From NCBI RefSeq assembly GCF_008033135.1, contig NZ_CP041335.1:2609925-2673924 (forward strand): DNA of 64,000 nt, in the 5' to 3' direction. Shown here piece by piece: positions 1 through 9,690 of the stretch. Each line of letters starts with the position of its first letter. Position 1 is the stretch's first letter. This DNA comes from Chitinolyticbacter meiyuanensis. GTDB taxonomy: Bacteria > Pseudomonadota > Gammaproteobacteria > Burkholderiales > Chitinibacteraceae. The notes beneath the pieces were generated by a model, which was not told where the DNA came from, ran no database searches, and worked only from the letters and a program-made list of their open reading frames with translations. A program made the translations under genes and the position numbers.

Positions 1-1
1 C

Positions 2-124
2 TTCAGCGCCGGCGTTACGCTGGCCCATCGCGGCGAGGACCGTCATGCGGTACTGACTCGTGCCGACGAGGCCATGTACCGCGCCAAGCAGACCGGCAAG
101 AACCGGGTCGAGATCACGCCCTGA
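2..124 (+). CDS. GGDEF-domain protein, C-terminal end only (partial)
   Basis: The window opens inside a plus-strand gene. The frame starting at base 2 reads FSAGVTLAHRGED, then ADEAMYRAKQTGKNRV and a TGA stop. The A-D-E-A-M-Y-x-A-K-x-x-G-K-N-R string is the conserved end of the GGDEF (diguanylate cyclase) domain, which makes cyclic di-GMP from GTP. The GGDEF signature and any sensor domain lie outside the window, so whether this copy is active cannot be judged. It converges on the hldE-like gene that follows. Confidence 0.85.
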   Translation, partial: FSAGVTLAHRGEDRHAVLTRADEAMYRAKQTGKNRVEITP

Positions 125-153
125 AGGGTTTCGACCCGATTCTGGTCAAGCGA

Positions 154-1107
154 TCAGCCGAACAACTCCTCGGGTAACACGATGGCGGTGCCAAGCTTGC
201 CGACCACGATGCCGGCAGCGCGGTTGGACCAATCCATCGCCTGCGGCAATTCAAGCCCGGCAGCCAGCATCAAGCCCAGCGTGCCGATCACGGTATCGCC
301 GGCCCCGGAAACGTCGAACACCTCGCGCGCCACTGTCGGCGTATGCACCACGCCACCCGAGCGGAACAACGTCATCCCTTCCTCGCTGCGCGTCACCAGC
401 AGCGCCTCCAGATCCAGCGAGGCACGCAAGGACTGGGCCTTGGCCACGAGATCAGCCTCGTCGCGCCAAGGGCCGGCAACCTGGCGGAACTCGCTGCGAT
501 TCGGCGTCAGCAGGGTGGCGCCGCGATAATGGCTGTAATCGTCGCCCTTGGGGTCGACCAGCACCGGCTTGCCAGCGAGCTTGGCGGCGGAGATCATTGC
601 GTCGACATGCCGCAATCCGCCCTTGCCATAGTCGGACAGGATGACGACATCCGTCTCGGCCAGCAGCGCCCGGAAGTCGTCGAGCTTGTCGGCCAGCACT
701 TCGTGGCTAGGGACTTCCTCGAAATCGATGCGCAGCAATTGCTGCTGGCGTGCCAGCACCCGCAGCTTCACCGTGGTGGCAATCTGCGGATCGCGGCGCA
801 GCTGGGTACGGACGCCGCCTTCTTCCAGCAGGCGTTGCAGCGTATCGGCCGGCTCATCGTCGCCGACCACCGCCAGCAAGGTTGCCTTGCCGCCCAGCGC
901 GGCGATATTGCGCGCCACGTTGGCTGCACCGCCGGCACGCTCGTCGCGCTTGCGGATGCGCGCCACCGGCACCGGCGCCTCCGGCGAAATGCGCTCGACA
1001 TCGCCGAACCAGTAGCGATCCAGCATCACATCGCCGACCACCAGCACGCGGGCATCGGCGATTTCGACACGCAGTCGGGCCAGCTCAGCGGCGTCCAATG
1101 GCTTCAT
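154..1107 (-). CDS. rfaE1: D-glycero-beta-D-manno-heptose-7-phosphate kinase (HldE kinase domain / RfaE1)
   Basis: A 317-residue PfkB-family sugar kinase that phosphorylates C1 of heptose-7-phosphate on the way to ADP-heptose for the LPS inner core. The N-terminus [20 protein letters not shown] is typical of the RfaE kinase domain. The GAGD anion-hole motif with the catalytic Asp lies near residues 268-271. The length fits the kinase alone: the C-terminal adenylyltransferase half found in E. coli HldE is absent, so a separate hldC/rfaE2 gene is expected elsewhere. The start overlaps the end of ugd by 23 bases, so it is probably the last gene of the lapA-lapB-pyrF-ugd-rfaE1 run. All neighbours on this strand serve envelope or nucleotide synthesis. 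Confidence 0.92.
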   Translation of the reverse strand: MKPLDAAELARLRVEIADARVLVVGDVMLDRYWFGDVERISPEAPVPVARIRKRDERAGGAANVARNIAALGGKATLLAVVGDDEPADTLQRLLEEGGVRTQLRRDPQIATTVKLRVLARQQQLLRIDFEEVPSHEVLADKLDDFRALLAETDVVILSDYGKGGLRHVDAMISAAKLAGKPVLVDPKGDDYSHYRGATLLTPNRSEFRQVAGPWRDEADLVAKAQSLRASLDLEALLVTRSEEGMTLFRSGGVVHTPTVAREVFDVSGAGDTVIGTLGLMLAAGLELPQAMDWSNRAAGIVVGKLGTAIVLPEELFG

Positions 1108-2401
1108 ATTCGATTCCCGCTTGTTTCACCATCGCCGGGTCGAACAGGTTGCGCCCGTCGAACACCACCGGCTGTTTCAGTAGCGCCTTCACCCGGTCGA
1201 AATCCGGGTTCTGGAATTCCTTCCATTCGGTAACCAACAACAGCGCGTCTGCGCCTTCCAACGCCGCCATCGGGCTGTCGGCATAGGCGATGCGATCTCC
1301 GACGATGCGCCGGGTCTCCTTCATCGCCACCGGATCGAACGCGACGACGCTGGCGCCGCGACGCAACAGCTCGTCGATGATGACGAGGCTGGGCGCCTCG
1401 CGCATGTCGTCGGTCTTGGGCTTGAACGCGAGGCCCCACAGCGCGAAGCGGCGGCCGGCCAGCGATTCACCGAAGCGCTGTACCACCTTCTGCACCAGGC
1501 GCAACTTCTGCGCGTCATTCGCCGCCTCGACTGCCTGCAGCACCTGCAGCGTGATGCCGTTTTCCTCGGCGGTGCGGCACAGCGCCTTGACGTCCTTGGG
1601 GAAACAAGACCCGCCGTAGCCCACACCGGGATACAGAAAGCTGTAGCCGATGCGTGGGTCGGAGCCGATGCCACGGCGCACCAGCTCGATGTCGGCCCCC
1701 ATCACCTCGGCGAGGTTGGCCAGCTCGTTCATGAACGAGATCCGCGTGGCCAGCATGGCGTTGGCCGCATACTTGGTCAGCTCGGCCGAGCGCACGTCCA
1801 TCACCTGGGTGCGATCATGGTTACGCTGGAACGGCTGGTACAGGCTGCGCATCAACGCAATGGCGCGCTCGTCGTCGGCACCGACCACGATACGGTCGGG
1901 CTTCATGAAGTCCTCGACGGCCGCGCCCTCCTTCAGGAATTCTGGGTTGGAGACCACGCTGAACGGCAGCTCGACACCACGTGCCGCCAGTTCCGTGACG
2001 ATGGCCGCCTTGACCTTGTCGGCCGTGCCTACCGGCACCGTCGACTTGTCGACCACCACCTTGTAGTCCTTCATATGACGGGCGATGTTGCGCGCGGCAG
2101 CCAGCACGTATTGCAGGTCGGCGGAGCCGTCCTCGTCCGGCGGCGTGCCGACGGCAATGAACTGCACCGTACCATGCGCCACCGACTCGGCCACATCGGT
2201 GGTAAAGCGCAGGCGGCCAGCGGCAGCGTTGCGCTTGACGATGTCTTCCAGGCCCGGCTCGTAGATCGGGATCTCGCCACGCTGCAGCATCTCGATCTTG
2301 CGTGGATCGACGTCGAGACAGAGCACGTCGTTGCCATGCTCGGAGAGGCAGGCGCCGGTCACCAAGCCGACGTAACCGCTACCAATGACGGTGATTTTCA
2401 T
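1085..2401 (-). CDS. ugd: UDP-glucose 6-dehydrogenase
   Basis: A 438-residue NAD-dependent enzyme that oxidises UDP-glucose twice to give UDP-glucuronate for surface polysaccharides. The N-terminal Rossmann motif GSGYVGLV lies at residues 7-14. The substrate-site sequence [10 protein letters not shown] carries the catalytic Cys266, and the C-terminal UDP-binding domain includes [13 protein letters not shown]. Length is normal for the bacterial family. It starts 2 bases after pyrF ends and overlaps rfaE1, indicating one transcript. The product would serve the sugar-nucleotide supply implied by galU and the glycan operon elsewhere in the window. Confidence 0.95.
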   Translation of the reverse strand: MKITVIGSGYVGLVTGACLSEHGNDVLCLDVDPRKIEMLQRGEIPIYEPGLEDIVKRNAAAGRLRFTTDVAESVAHGTVQFIAVGTPPDEDGSADLQYVLAAARNIARHMKDYKVVVDKSTVPVGTADKVKAAIVTELAARGVELPFSVVSNPEFLKEGAAVEDFMKPDRIVVGADDERAIALMRSLYQPFQRNHDRTQVMDVRSAELTKYAANAMLATRISFMNELANLAEVMGADIELVRRGIGSDPRIGYSFLYPGVGYGGSCFPKDVKALCRTAEENGITLQVLQAVEAANDAQKLRLVQKVVQRFGESLAGRRFALWGLAFKPKTDDMREAPSLVIIDELLRRGASVVAFDPVAMKETRRIVGDRIAYADSPMAALEGADALLLVTEWKEFQNPDFDRVKALLKQPVVFDGRNLFDPAMVKQAGIEYEAIGRR

Positions 2402-2403
2402 GT

Positions 2404-3102
2404 TCAGCCCGCAATCTGTTGGTTGATCTGGGTGAGCGTGGCCACCGGGTCCGCGCTGCGGGTGATCGGCCGACCGATCACCAGATAGTCGCTGCCCGCA
2501 GCCACGGCGGCCTGCGGCGTCATCACGCGCTGCTGGTCGTCAAGGCTGGCATCCAATGGCCGGATGCCGGGGGTGATCAGCTTGAAATCCGCGCCGCATG
2601 CTGCCTTGAGCATGGCCGCTTCCTGCGCCGAGCACACCACGCCATCCAGCCCACAATCGCGCGTGAGCCGCGCCAGCCGCTCGACCTGGGTCGCCGGCGC
2701 CGGCAGGCCAAGTTCGGCCAACTGTGCCGCATCCATGCTGGTCAGCACCGTGACGGCGATCAACAACGGTCGTTGCGGCAAGGCAGCCAGTGCCTCGCGC
2801 GTGGTTTCCATCATCTTGCGCCCGCCCGAGGCGTGCACATTGACCATCCAGACCCCCAGGCCCGCAGCGACCTTGCAGGCCTGGGCCACGGTATTGGGAA
2901 TGTCGTGGAATTTGAGATCGAGGAACACGTCGAAACCGCGGTCGACCAGTTGCTCGACCAGTCGTGGCCCTTCGGCAGTGAACAGCTCCTTGCCAACCTT
3001 GAGCCGGCACAACTGCGGCGAAACGCGATCGGCAAAGCCTAGCGCGCCGGCGGCGTCAGGATAATCGAGCGCAACGACGACGCGCGGGTGAAGTGTAGTC
3101 AT
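2404..3102 (-). CDS. pyrF: Orotidine 5'-phosphate decarboxylase
   Basis: A 232-residue TIM-barrel enzyme that decarboxylates OMP to UMP, the last step of de novo pyrimidine synthesis. The signature [13 protein letters not shown] around residues 60-72 contains the catalytic Asp62-Lys64-Asp67 charge network. The phosphate-loop region TPGIRP and the late VIGRPIT segment are also present. Length is typical. It lies 15 bases downstream of lapB and 2 bases before ugd, so it is cotranscribed with the LPS genes. Confidence 0.96.
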   Translation of the reverse strand: MTTLHPRVVVALDYPDAAGALGFADRVSPQLCRLKVGKELFTAEGPRLVEQLVDRGFDVFLDLKFHDIPNTVAQACKVAAGLGVWMVNVHASGGRKMMETTREALAALPQRPLLIAVTVLTSMDAAQLAELGLPAPATQVERLARLTRDCGLDGVVCSAQEAAMLKAACGADFKLITPGIRPLDASLDDQQRVMTPQAAVAAGSDYLVIGRPITRSADPVATLTQINQQIAG

Positions 3103-3117
3103 GGAGAACGCCTTGTT

Positions 3118-4293
3118 TCAGGCAGCCGTGCGGCTCTTGCGCCCGCGTACCGGCGGGTAGCTTTCCCATTCGGAGCAGGCCGGGCAATGCCAGAAATACT
3201 GGCGTGCCTTGAAGCCACAATGGCTGCAGTAGTACATCGTGTGTTCGCGCGTGGCCTCGGTCAGCAGCTTGCCGATGATTTCCAGCTCGTATTTCTGGTC
3301 GTCCGGTGCCACCAGCAAGTGCGCTTCCAGCACCTTGCGCAAGCTGGGCATGGTCGGATGGACCTTGAGCCGTTCACGCACGAATTCATAAGCTGCTTCC
3401 AGCCCTTGTTGGGCCATCAACCGCTCATAGATGACGTCCAGTACATCTAACTCGGGGTTTTGCTGCAGCATGCGCAACAGATAGGTCGTTCCCTCTGCGC
3501 CCCGGCCTGCGGTGTCGCAGGCAGCCAGCAGCTTGCGGGCAACCAGCGCCAGTACCAGTGCATCCTGGGTTTCGATCGTCTGCCATTCGGCAATGGCCGC
3601 GTCGATGTCACCGCGCGACTGCGCCAGCTCGCCCAACAACAACCGTGCACGCGCGCACTGGCGGTTTTCGGTGAGCGCGGCCTGCAGGTGCTCGGCGGCC
3701 AACTCAGGATTGGAGCGCGAAAAGGCTTGTTCGCCCAGTTCGCAATGGAACTGTGCGATCTCGTGCTGATAGCTGTGGCTCTCGTCGCGCATACGTTGTG
3801 CGATCTCGATGGCCTTCTGCCAATCCTTCTCCTGCTGGTACACCGCAAGCAGCTCGCTGCGTGCCTGGCGGGCATAATCGGTGTGCTGCAATTCGATCAG
3901 GATATCCTCGGCGCGATCGAACAACCCCGCCTTGAGGAAATCACGAGCCAGCTCAAACTGCGCCTGCTGCCGCTGCACATCGTTCAGCTCACGCCGATCA
4001 AGCAGCTTCTGGTGCATACGGATAGCCCGCTCCAGCTCGCCACGCCGACGGAACAGATGACCCAGCGTGAACTGCAGATCGACCGTTTCGGCATGGTGAC
4101 GCGCAATGTCGACGTAGACATCGACCGCCTCGTTGGTCCGACCATTGAGCAGGTAGTTGAGGCCCTTGAAATACTGCGCCGGCAACGAGCGGGTTTCAGC
4201 GAGCACATGCTTGATGTCGACACGCGCAGCCAGCCAGCCTGCGCCGAAGAACACGGGCAGCGCAATCAGCCACCAGTAGGGAAATTCGGACAT
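3118..4293 (-). CDS. lapB: Lipopolysaccharide assembly protein B (YciM)
   Basis: A 391-residue inner-membrane TPR protein. In E. coli, LapB recruits FtsH to LpxC and so tunes LPS synthesis. The N-terminus has one membrane anchor (residues about 5-22), followed by a long run of helical TPR-like repeats. The C-terminus is a rubredoxin-like zinc ribbon with Cys356, Cys359, Cys370 and Cys373 (CSHC and CPAC). This order and length match LapB. It lies 21 bases downstream of lapA, the usual partner. Confidence 0.95.
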   Translation of the reverse strand: MSEFPYWWLIALPVFFGAGWLAARVDIKHVLAETRSLPAQYFKGLNYLLNGRTNEAVDVYVDIARHHAETVDLQFTLGHLFRRRGELERAIRMHQKLLDRRELNDVQRQQAQFELARDFLKAGLFDRAEDILIELQHTDYARQARSELLAVYQQEKDWQKAIEIAQRMRDESHSYQHEIAQFHCELGEQAFSRSNPELAAEHLQAALTENRQCARARLLLGELAQSRGDIDAAIAEWQTIETQDALVLALVARKLLAACDTAGRGAEGTTYLLRMLQQNPELDVLDVIYERLMAQQGLEAAYEFVRERLKVHPTMPSLRKVLEAHLLVAPDDQKYELEIIGKLLTEATREHTMYYCSHCGFKARQYFWHCPACSEWESYPPVRGRKSRTAA

Positions 4294-4314
4294 GTAAGAA
4301 TCCGGAAGGACGAA

Positions 4315-4620
4315 TTACACCGCGTCGCGCGGTTGTTCCAGCAAAGGATCAGGCGCGACGGGTTGGGCGGGCGCATTGCGAATCCGCAGCTCCTTGCGCA
4401 GGCCGACCAGTTCGCGCCGCAGCTTGACCATCTGCCCGAGTGCCGCCAGCAGACCAAGCGCTACGCCGGCAACAAAGAACACCAGTAACACCAGCGCCAG
4501 CGGTGCCTGCCAGATGTAACCGAGGAAGAACTTCAGCGAAATGGGCTCGGCATTGTGCATGGCAAAGCCGAACAGCAATACGAACAGCAGGAACTTGATC
4601 AGCCAGAGCAGATAACGCAT
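4315..4620 (-). CDS. lapA: Lipopolysaccharide assembly protein A, LapA domain (DUF1049)
   Basis: A 101-residue inner-membrane protein with two hydrophobic segments, about residues 3-22 and 37-62, and a short basic cytoplasmic tail that includes a probable coiled coil (LRRELVGLRKEL). It belongs to the LapA/YciS family and is always found beside lapB. It is the first gene of the lapA-lapB-pyrF-ugd-rfaE1 run. A TACAAT hexamer on the minus strand at 4649-4654 could be its -10 element, but no good -35 is visible. Confidence 0.9.
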   Translation of the reverse strand: MRYLLWLIKFLLFVLLFGFAMHNAEPISLKFFLGYIWQAPLALVLLVFFVAGVALGLLAALGQMVKLRRELVGLRKELRIRNAPAQPVAPDPLLEQPRDAV

Positions 4621-4720
4621 GGGCTACTCGCGGGTCGAAAGTGCCGTCATTGTAGCCGATTCGTCAGAATGCGGCCCAGCAGCGATTATCACCAACCCGG
4701 CTTGCAGCAAGCCGCAGGAC

Positions 4721-4751
4721 AAGAAAAAACGGCACGCTTGCGCGTGCCGTT
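4721..4751 (-). terminator. Rho-independent terminator after ihfB
   Basis: The arms 4728-4737 and 4742-4751 (AACGGCACGC and its complement) form a 10-bp stem with a 4-base loop. On the minus strand the stem is followed by a run of T. It separates the cmk-rpsA-ihfB transcript from the lapA operon. Confidence 0.85.
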
Positions 4752-4773
4752 CGGTCTTTCGTCCAGGCAAGGC

Positions 4774-5058
4774 TTACAAGAGCTCGTCAACGCGCTCGCG
4801 CAGTTCCTTGCCGGCCTTGAAGTGGGGCACAAACTTCTCCGGAACCTCTACTTTGGTTCCCGACTTGGGATTGCGCCCCGTTCTCGGCGGACGGTAGTTC
4901 AGGTCGAAGCTGCCGAAGCCGCGAATCTCGATGCGACGACCTTGAGCCAGGCTCTTGCCCATCGCATCGAGAATGGTCTTGACGGCCAACTCTGCATCTT
5001 TCGCCACCAATTGCGGGTAACGGGTGGTGAGCCTTGCAATGAGTTCGGACTTGGTCAC
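4774..5058 (-). CDS. ihfB: Integration host factor subunit beta
   Basis: A 94-residue HU/IHF-fold DNA-bending protein, the beta subunit of IHF. It begins [10 protein letters not shown] and has the DNA-binding arm region [19 protein letters not shown] at about residues 45-63, with the proline that intercalates at DNA kinks. The start codon is GTG (minus-strand GTGACC). An AAGGAA ribosome-binding sequence lies a suitable distance upstream, just after rpsA. The order rpsA-ihfB-lapA is conserved in beta- and gammaproteobacteria. Confidence 0.96.
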   Translation of the reverse strand: MTKSELIARLTTRYPQLVAKDAELAVKTILDAMGKSLAQGRRIEIRGFGSFDLNYRPPRTGRNPKSGTKVEVPEKFVPHFKAGKELRERVDELL

Positions 5059-5070
5059 GACCAGGGTTCC

Positions 5071-6771
5071 TTATTCGTTGGAACCGGACAGCTTGGCCTT
5101 CAGCAGGGCACCCAGGTTGGTGGTGCCGGCGCTGGCATCGGACGAGAGCTGGCTCATTGCTGCCTTCTCATCGCCCTGATCCTTGGCCTTGATCGACAGG
5201 TTGATCGAACGGGTCTTGCGATCGACGTTGATGATCATCGCTTCGACTTCGTCGCCTTCCTTCAGCACGCTGCGGATGTCTTCGACGCGGTCACGCGAGA
5301 CTTCGGTCGAACGCAGGTAGCCTTCGACATCCTCGCTCAGCGCGATCACGGCACCCTTGGCATCCAGGGACTTGACGGTGCCCTTGACGATGGCGCCCTT
5401 GTCGCTGCTCGACACGAAGTTGTTGAACGGATCACCTTCGAGCTGCTTGATGCCGAGGCTGATGCGTTCCTTCTCGGTGTCGATCGACAGCACCACGGCC
5501 TCGACTTCGTCACCCTTCTTGAAGTTACGCACGGCTTCTTCACCAGCCACGTGCCAGGACAGGTCCGACAGGTGGACCAGACCGTCGATGCCACCCGGCA
5601 GGCCGACGAACACCCCGAAGTCAGTGATCGACTTGATGGCGCCCTTGAGCTTGTCACCCTTCTTGTAGTTGGCTTCGAACTCGTCCCACGGATTGGCGAC
5701 GCACTGCTTCATGCCGAGGCTGATACGACGCTTTTCTTCGTCGATGTCGAGGATCATCACTTCGACTTCGTCGCCCAGGGCCACAACCTTGGACGGATGG
5801 ACGTTCTTGTTGGTCCAGTCCATTTCCGAGACGTGCACCAGGCCTTCGATGCCTTGCTCGATCTCGACAAATGCACCGTAGTCGGTCAGGTTGGTGACCT
5901 TGCCGAACAGGCGGGTGCCTTGCGGGTAGCGGCGCGACAGGCCCACCCACGGATCTTCGCCCAGTTGCTTCAGACCCAGCGAGACACGGTTCTTCTCTTG
6001 GTCGAACTTGAGCACCTTGGCTTCGACTTCGTCACCCACGGCGAGCACTTCGCTCGGGTGCTTGACGCGGCGCCATGCCAGATCGGTGATGTGCAGCAGG
6101 CCGTCGATGCCGCCGAGGTCAACGAACGCACCGTAGTCGGTGATGTTCTTGACGATACCCTTGACCACCACGCCTTCGCGCAGGGTTTCGAGCAGCTTCT
6201 GACGTTCTTCACCCAGGCTCTCTTCCAGCACGGCGCGACGCGACACGACGACGTTGTTGCGCTTGCGGTCGAGCTTGATGACCTTGAATTCGATTTGCTT
6301 GCCTTCGAACGGCGTGGTGTCCTTGACCGGACGGGTGTCGACCAGCGAACCCGGCAGGAAGGCGCGCAGACCATTGACCATCACGGTCAGGCCGCCCTTG
6401 ACCTTGCCCGAGATCACGCCGGACATGATGGCGCCCTTCTCGAGGGCGTCTTCCAGCTCGATCCACGACGCGAGGCGCTTGGCCTTCTCGCGCGAGAGCT
6501 TGGTTTCGCCGTAGCCGTTTTCCAGGCTGTCGATCGCCACCGGCACGAAATCGCCGACCTTGACTTCAACTTCGCCACGGTCGTTCTTGAATTCGTCGAT
6601 GGAGATCAGGGATTCAGACTTCAGGCCGGCGTTGACGGTCACGAAATTGTGGTCAACAGCTACCACCTCGGCGGTAATCACCTCACCAGAACGCATTTCC
6701 TGGTTCTTGAGGCTTTCCTCGAACAGGGCGGCAAAGCTCTCCATGGAGCCGGACAGAGTAGCAGTAGTCAT
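5071..6771 (-). CDS. rpsA: 30S ribosomal protein S1
   Basis: A 566-residue protein with six S1 (OB-fold) repeats, roughly at residues 33-100, 118-184, 205-273, 290-360, 377-447 and 464-533. Repeated strings such as GAFVDLGG(I)DGLLHITDL and VSLGLKQL are visible. The first two repeats dock on the ribosome and the later ones bind mRNA leaders. The start has no strong Shine-Dalgarno sequence (the leader reads GGAAACCATCCTTAATG). This matches what is known of autoregulated rpsA genes and fits the two hairpins in the leader. Confidence 0.97.
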   Translation of the reverse strand: MTTATLSGSMESFAALFEESLKNQEMRSGEVITAEVVAVDHNFVTVNAGLKSESLISIDEFKNDRGEVEVKVGDFVPVAIDSLENGYGETKLSREKAKRLASWIELEDALEKGAIMSGVISGKVKGGLTVMVNGLRAFLPGSLVDTRPVKDTTPFEGKQIEFKVIKLDRKRNNVVVSRRAVLEESLGEERQKLLETLREGVVVKGIVKNITDYGAFVDLGGIDGLLHITDLAWRRVKHPSEVLAVGDEVEAKVLKFDQEKNRVSLGLKQLGEDPWVGLSRRYPQGTRLFGKVTNLTDYGAFVEIEQGIEGLVHVSEMDWTNKNVHPSKVVALGDEVEVMILDIDEEKRRISLGMKQCVANPWDEFEANYKKGDKLKGAIKSITDFGVFVGLPGGIDGLVHLSDLSWHVAGEEAVRNFKKGDEVEAVVLSIDTEKERISLGIKQLEGDPFNNFVSSSDKGAIVKGTVKSLDAKGAVIALSEDVEGYLRSTEVSRDRVEDIRSVLKEGDEVEAMIINVDRKTRSINLSIKAKDQGDEKAAMSQLSSDASAGTTNLGALLKAKLSGSNE

Positions 6772-6790
6772 TAAGGATGGTTTCCAAATA

Positions 6791-6847
6791 CTCCCGGAAC
6801 GGGAGCAGGGTTAGTTGCTCTTCGCCGATGCAGCATTGCGCCGCATC
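6791..6847 (-). promoter_or_regulatory. rpsA 5' leader with two hairpins
   Basis: Two stem-loops lie in the untranslated leader of rpsA. One has arms 6791-6796 and 6800-6805 (6 bp, 3-base loop), ending about 20 bases before the start codon. The other has arms 6827-6834 and 6840-6847 (8 bp with one G-U, 5-base loop). Hairpins with a weak ribosome-binding site are the known basis of S1 self-repression in E. coli. That they act so here is an inference. Confidence 0.5.
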
Positions 6848-6882
6848 GACACGATCGCCCCATCTGTGATGGGTAACTGAAG

Positions 6883-6911
6883 ATTCTAAGCATTTCTTTT
6901 TTTTCGATCAA
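6883..6911 (-). promoter_or_regulatory. Sigma-70 promoter for rpsA
   Basis: On the minus strand, TTGATC (6906-6911) and TAGAAT (6883-6888) are separated by exactly 17 bases, the optimal spacing. They lie about 110 bases upstream of the rpsA start. The spacer is rich in A. Transcription from here would include both leader hairpins. Confidence 0.7.
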
Positions 6912-6990
6912 GCGCTTAGCATCGATTTTCAGGCAACGGAGTGCGTCAGACAAGTCGTTCGACACAGCCCGTCGCCAGCGGCGCTCCCGA

Positions 6991-7650
6991 TCAGCCGCGC
7001 TCGCGCCACCAGGCCAGCACCTGCTCAACGGCAGCTTCGACGCCAAGCCCGTCGGTATCGAGCAGGCGTGCGTCGGGCTGCTGCGCCAGCGGCGCAACGG
7101 TGCGGGCACGGTCACGTGCATCGCGCGCCTCCAGGTCGGCAGTGATGGCCGCGAGATCCGCCTGTTCGCCCCGGCCAGCCAGTTGCTTGTAGCGGCGTTC
7201 TGCACGTACAGCGGCGCTTGCGGTCAGAAACACCTTCAACTGTGCCTCGGGGAACACCACAGAGCCCATGTCGCGGCCATCGGCCACCAACCCCGGCATG
7301 CGGGCGTAGCCACGCTGGCGCTGCAACAGCGCTGCGCGCACGGCAGGCAATGCCGCGACACGCGAGGCACCAACACCGATGTCCTCGCTGCGGATCGCCG
7401 AGCTGGCATCGCGCTCATCCAGCACGATGCGATCTCCGTCGAAACGGGCATCGAGCGTAGCGGCCACGCCTGCGACGCCTGCCTCGTCATCCCAGGAAAC
7501 GCCACGCCGTACTGCCGCCAGCGCAGTCAGGCGGTAGAGCGCGCCGGAATCGAGATAGTGAAAGCCGAGTGCCTCGGCAACCCGTTGCGCCACCGTGCCC
7601 TTGCCCGAGGCGGATGGGCCGTCGATGGCGATGACCGGAACCAGCTGCAT
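6991..7650 (-). CDS. cmk: Cytidylate kinase
   Basis: A 219-residue P-loop kinase that phosphorylates CMP and dCMP. The N-terminus VIAIDGPSASGKGTVAQRVA contains the Walker A loop (about residues 10-18), followed by LDSGALYRLTALAA, which binds the nucleotide. The insertion characteristic of bacterial CMP kinases and the DGRDMGSVVFP motif are present. It precedes rpsA as in most proteobacteria, but the gap of about 220 bases with its own promoter suggests rpsA is also transcribed independently. Confidence 0.96.
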   Translation of the reverse strand: MQLVPVIAIDGPSASGKGTVAQRVAEALGFHYLDSGALYRLTALAAVRRGVSWDDEAGVAGVAATLDARFDGDRIVLDERDASSAIRSEDIGVGASRVAALPAVRAALLQRQRGYARMPGLVADGRDMGSVVFPEAQLKVFLTASAAVRAERRYKQLAGRGEQADLAAITADLEARDARDRARTVAPLAQQPDARLLDTDGLGVEAAVEQVLAWWRERG

Positions 7651-7664
7651 GACTCTTCCTTGCC

Positions 7665-7699
7665 CAAAAAGTAAAACCGGCAGGTCTTCACCTGCCGGT
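7665..7699 (-). terminator. Rho-independent terminator after the aldo/keto reductase gene
   Basis: The arms ACCGGCAGGT (7676-7685) and its complement (7690-7699) form a 10-bp stem with a 4-base loop. On the minus strand TTTT and TTTTT tracts follow it. It ends the tyrA/aldo-keto reductase transcript before cmk. Confidence 0.8.
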
Positions 7700-7746
7700 G
7701 CTGCAGATTGTAGCGCCGCTACCGCGCAATCGGAACCGCTGGCGGC

Positions 7747-8739
7747 TTAGCGTTGCGCCAAAATAGCTTCGATCCGTGCCAGTTCATCCGGGCTGAAATC
7801 GAGCCGGGATACGGCACCCAGGTTCTCGGTGATCTGCTCGACGCGGCTCGCACCGATGATGACCGAGGTCACCGTACGCAGCGCCCAGGCCAGCGCCATC
7901 TGCGCCAGGCTCTGGCCGCGCGCGGCGGCAATGTCATGCAGCGCCCTCACCTGTGCCAGGCGCTCGTCGACGTTGCCGGTGGTCAGGAAGGGATTGTCGC
8001 TCGCCGCAGCGCGGGAATCGACGGGAATGCCGTTCAGGTAGCGGCTGGTGAGCAGCCCCTGCGCCAGCGGGCAGAAGGCGATCGAACCGATGCCCTCGTC
8101 GTGCAAGACGTGGGTGAGGCCCCCTTCGATCCAGCGATCGAACATCGAGTACGACGGCTGATGGATCAGGCAGGGCGTGCCGAGCTGCTTGAGGATGCGC
8201 GCCGCCTCGCGCGTCTGCTCAGCTGGGTATGACGAAATGCCGACATATAGCGCCTTGCCTTGGCGCACCACCGCGTCGAGCGCGGCCATGGTTTCTTCCA
8301 GCGGCGTGGCCGGATCAGGGCGGTGGTGATAATAGATGTCGACGTAATCGACACCCAGCCGCTTCAGGCTCTGATCCAGGCTGGCCACCAGGTATTTACG
8401 GCTGCCCCAATCGCCGTATGGACCGGGCCACATCTGCCAGCCGGCCTTGGTCGAGATCAGGATTTCGTCGCGATAGGCCTTGAGATCGCTCGCCAGCACC
8501 CGGCCGAAGGTTTCTTCGGCCGATCCCGGCGGTGGGCCATAGTTGTTGGCGAGATCGAAATGGGTGATGCCGGCGTCGAACGCAGCCAGCACCATATCGC
8601 GGCTGGTGACATACGCCTTGTTGTCGCCGAAGTTGTGCCACATGCCGAGCGAGATCGCTGGCAGCATCAGGCCGCTACGGCCACAACGGCGATAGGCCAT
8701 GCCGTCGTAACGATGGGGAGACGCGAGGTAAGCCATCAA
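7747..8739 (-). CDS. Aldo/keto reductase, YghZ-like (L-glyceraldehyde 3-phosphate reductase type)
   Basis: A 330-residue NADPH-dependent aldo/keto reductase. The N-terminus YRRCGRSGLMLPAISLGMWH and the segment FDLANNYGPPPGSAEETFG, with the catalytic Tyr, are characteristic of the YghZ/Kv-beta-like clade. STKAGW holds the catalytic Lys and YYHHRPDP the His. E. coli YghZ reduces L-glyceraldehyde 3-phosphate and methylglyoxal, so a detoxifying role is likely but not proved. The start overlaps the tyrA stop by 4 bases (ATGA type), implying translational coupling. Confidence 0.88.
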   Translation of the reverse strand: MMAYLASPHRYDGMAYRRCGRSGLMLPAISLGMWHNFGDNKAYVTSRDMVLAAFDAGITHFDLANNYGPPPGSAEETFGRVLASDLKAYRDEILISTKAGWQMWPGPYGDWGSRKYLVASLDQSLKRLGVDYVDIYYHHRPDPATPLEETMAALDAVVRQGKALYVGISSYPAEQTREAARILKQLGTPCLIHQPSYSMFDRWIEGGLTHVLHDEGIGSIAFCPLAQGLLTSRYLNGIPVDSRAAASDNPFLTTGNVDERLAQVRALHDIAAARGQSLAQMALAWALRTVTSVIIGASRVEQITENLGAVSRLDFSPDELARIEAILAQR

Positions 8740-9626
8740 TGCTCCTTGCGGCGCGCGTCCCAGTCCACCCGGGCGTTGCTGGCGCGTTCGATATAGGTGG
8801 TCAATGGACCGACTTCGCCGGCCTCGATCAGCGCAACCAGTTCACTCAGGCGCGCTATGTTGGATTTCAGGTCGCCGACCACGGCGTCGCGATTGGCGAG
8901 GGCGATATCGCGCCACATGGCTGGGTGAGAGCCGGCGATGCGGGTGAAATCGCGAAAGCCGGTCGCGGCAAAATCAAGGCAGGCCTCGACATTGCGGCGA
9001 TCGAGCAGGGCATTCATATAAGCGAAAGCGACCAGATGCGGCACATGGCTGACCGCGGCAAAGATGGAATCGTGCTCGACTGCATCCATGTGGAACACCT
9101 CGGCACCGCAGGCACGCCACAGCGCGGACAATCGCTCGACTACCTCCTGCCGTGTTTCAACAAGCGGGGTGAGTACCACACGCCGGCCTTCGTACAAGCC
9201 ATAGCGCGCTGCGGCAGCACCCGAGAGATCGGAGCCGGCAATCGGATGGCCGGGCAGGCACCATGCCAGATGGTTGGGCAGACATTCGCGGTATAGCGCA
9301 ACGACATCCTGCTTGGTCGATCCACCATCGGTGACGATGCATTGTGGCGGCAACGACGGCGCGATGGCAGTCATCAGGCGGCCCATCTGGCCCACCGGCG
9401 TTGCCAGCAGCACCAGGTCGGCGCCTTGCACCGCCGCCACAGCATCGGTGCTGGTGGTATCGACGACCCCCAGTTCCAGCGCACGCTCGAGATTGGCCAG
9501 ATCACGGCCCACCCCGACTACTTCGCCAACGAGGCCGGCACGCTTTAACGCCAGCGAGAACGACCCGCCGATCAGCCCCGTCCCCAGCAGCACCAGTTTG
9601 GCTACTTTGCCCATATTCCCTTTCAT
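8736..9626 (-). CDS. tyrA: Prephenate dehydrogenase
   Basis: A 296-residue monofunctional enzyme that converts prephenate and NAD(P) to 4-hydroxyphenylpyruvate for tyrosine synthesis. The Rossmann motif LLGTGLIGGSFSLALKRAG lies at about residues 13-31. DGGSTK and PGHPIAGS contain conserved catalytic His and Ser positions. There is no chorismate mutase domain, unlike E. coli TyrA. A second in-frame ATG gives MGKVAKL and could be the true start, four residues later. Another shikimate-pathway gene, a DAHP synthase, lies about 0.8 kb upstream. Confidence 0.92.
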   Translation of the reverse strand: MKGNMGKVAKLVLLGTGLIGGSFSLALKRAGLVGEVVGVGRDLANLERALELGVVDTTSTDAVAAVQGADLVLLATPVGQMGRLMTAIAPSLPPQCIVTDGGSTKQDVVALYRECLPNHLAWCLPGHPIAGSDLSGAAAARYGLYEGRRVVLTPLVETRQEVVERLSALWRACGAEVFHMDAVEHDSIFAAVSHVPHLVAFAYMNALLDRRNVEACLDFAATGFRDFTRIAGSHPAMWRDIALANRDAVVGDLKSNIARLSELVALIEAGEVGPLTTYIERASNARVDWDARRKEH

Positions 9627-9690
9627 CAGGCTGATGTCATCAGCATGATTTTACTCGATCCCGTAAGGGCGTACATCTGTTGTTTCCACC

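Noticed and set aside
126..137. GGGT-TTCG-ACCC stem after the rfaE1 gene
   Set aside because: The stem is only 4 bp and no T run follows. It is too short to call a terminator.
4649..4677. Possible promoter of lapA with TACAAT as the -10 element
   Set aside because: No acceptable -35 element at 16-18 bases, so it was mentioned only in the lapA entry.
4555..6774. Plus-strand open frame of 739 codons
   Set aside because: It lies opposite rpsA, ihfB and the lapA end, and even reads through the terminator. It has no recognisable motif.
6903..6920. AAGCGCTTA palindrome near the rpsA -35 region, similar to the chitinase motif core
   Set aside because: The flanking bases do not match the chitinase pattern. 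A 6-8 base palindrome is expected by chance at this scale.
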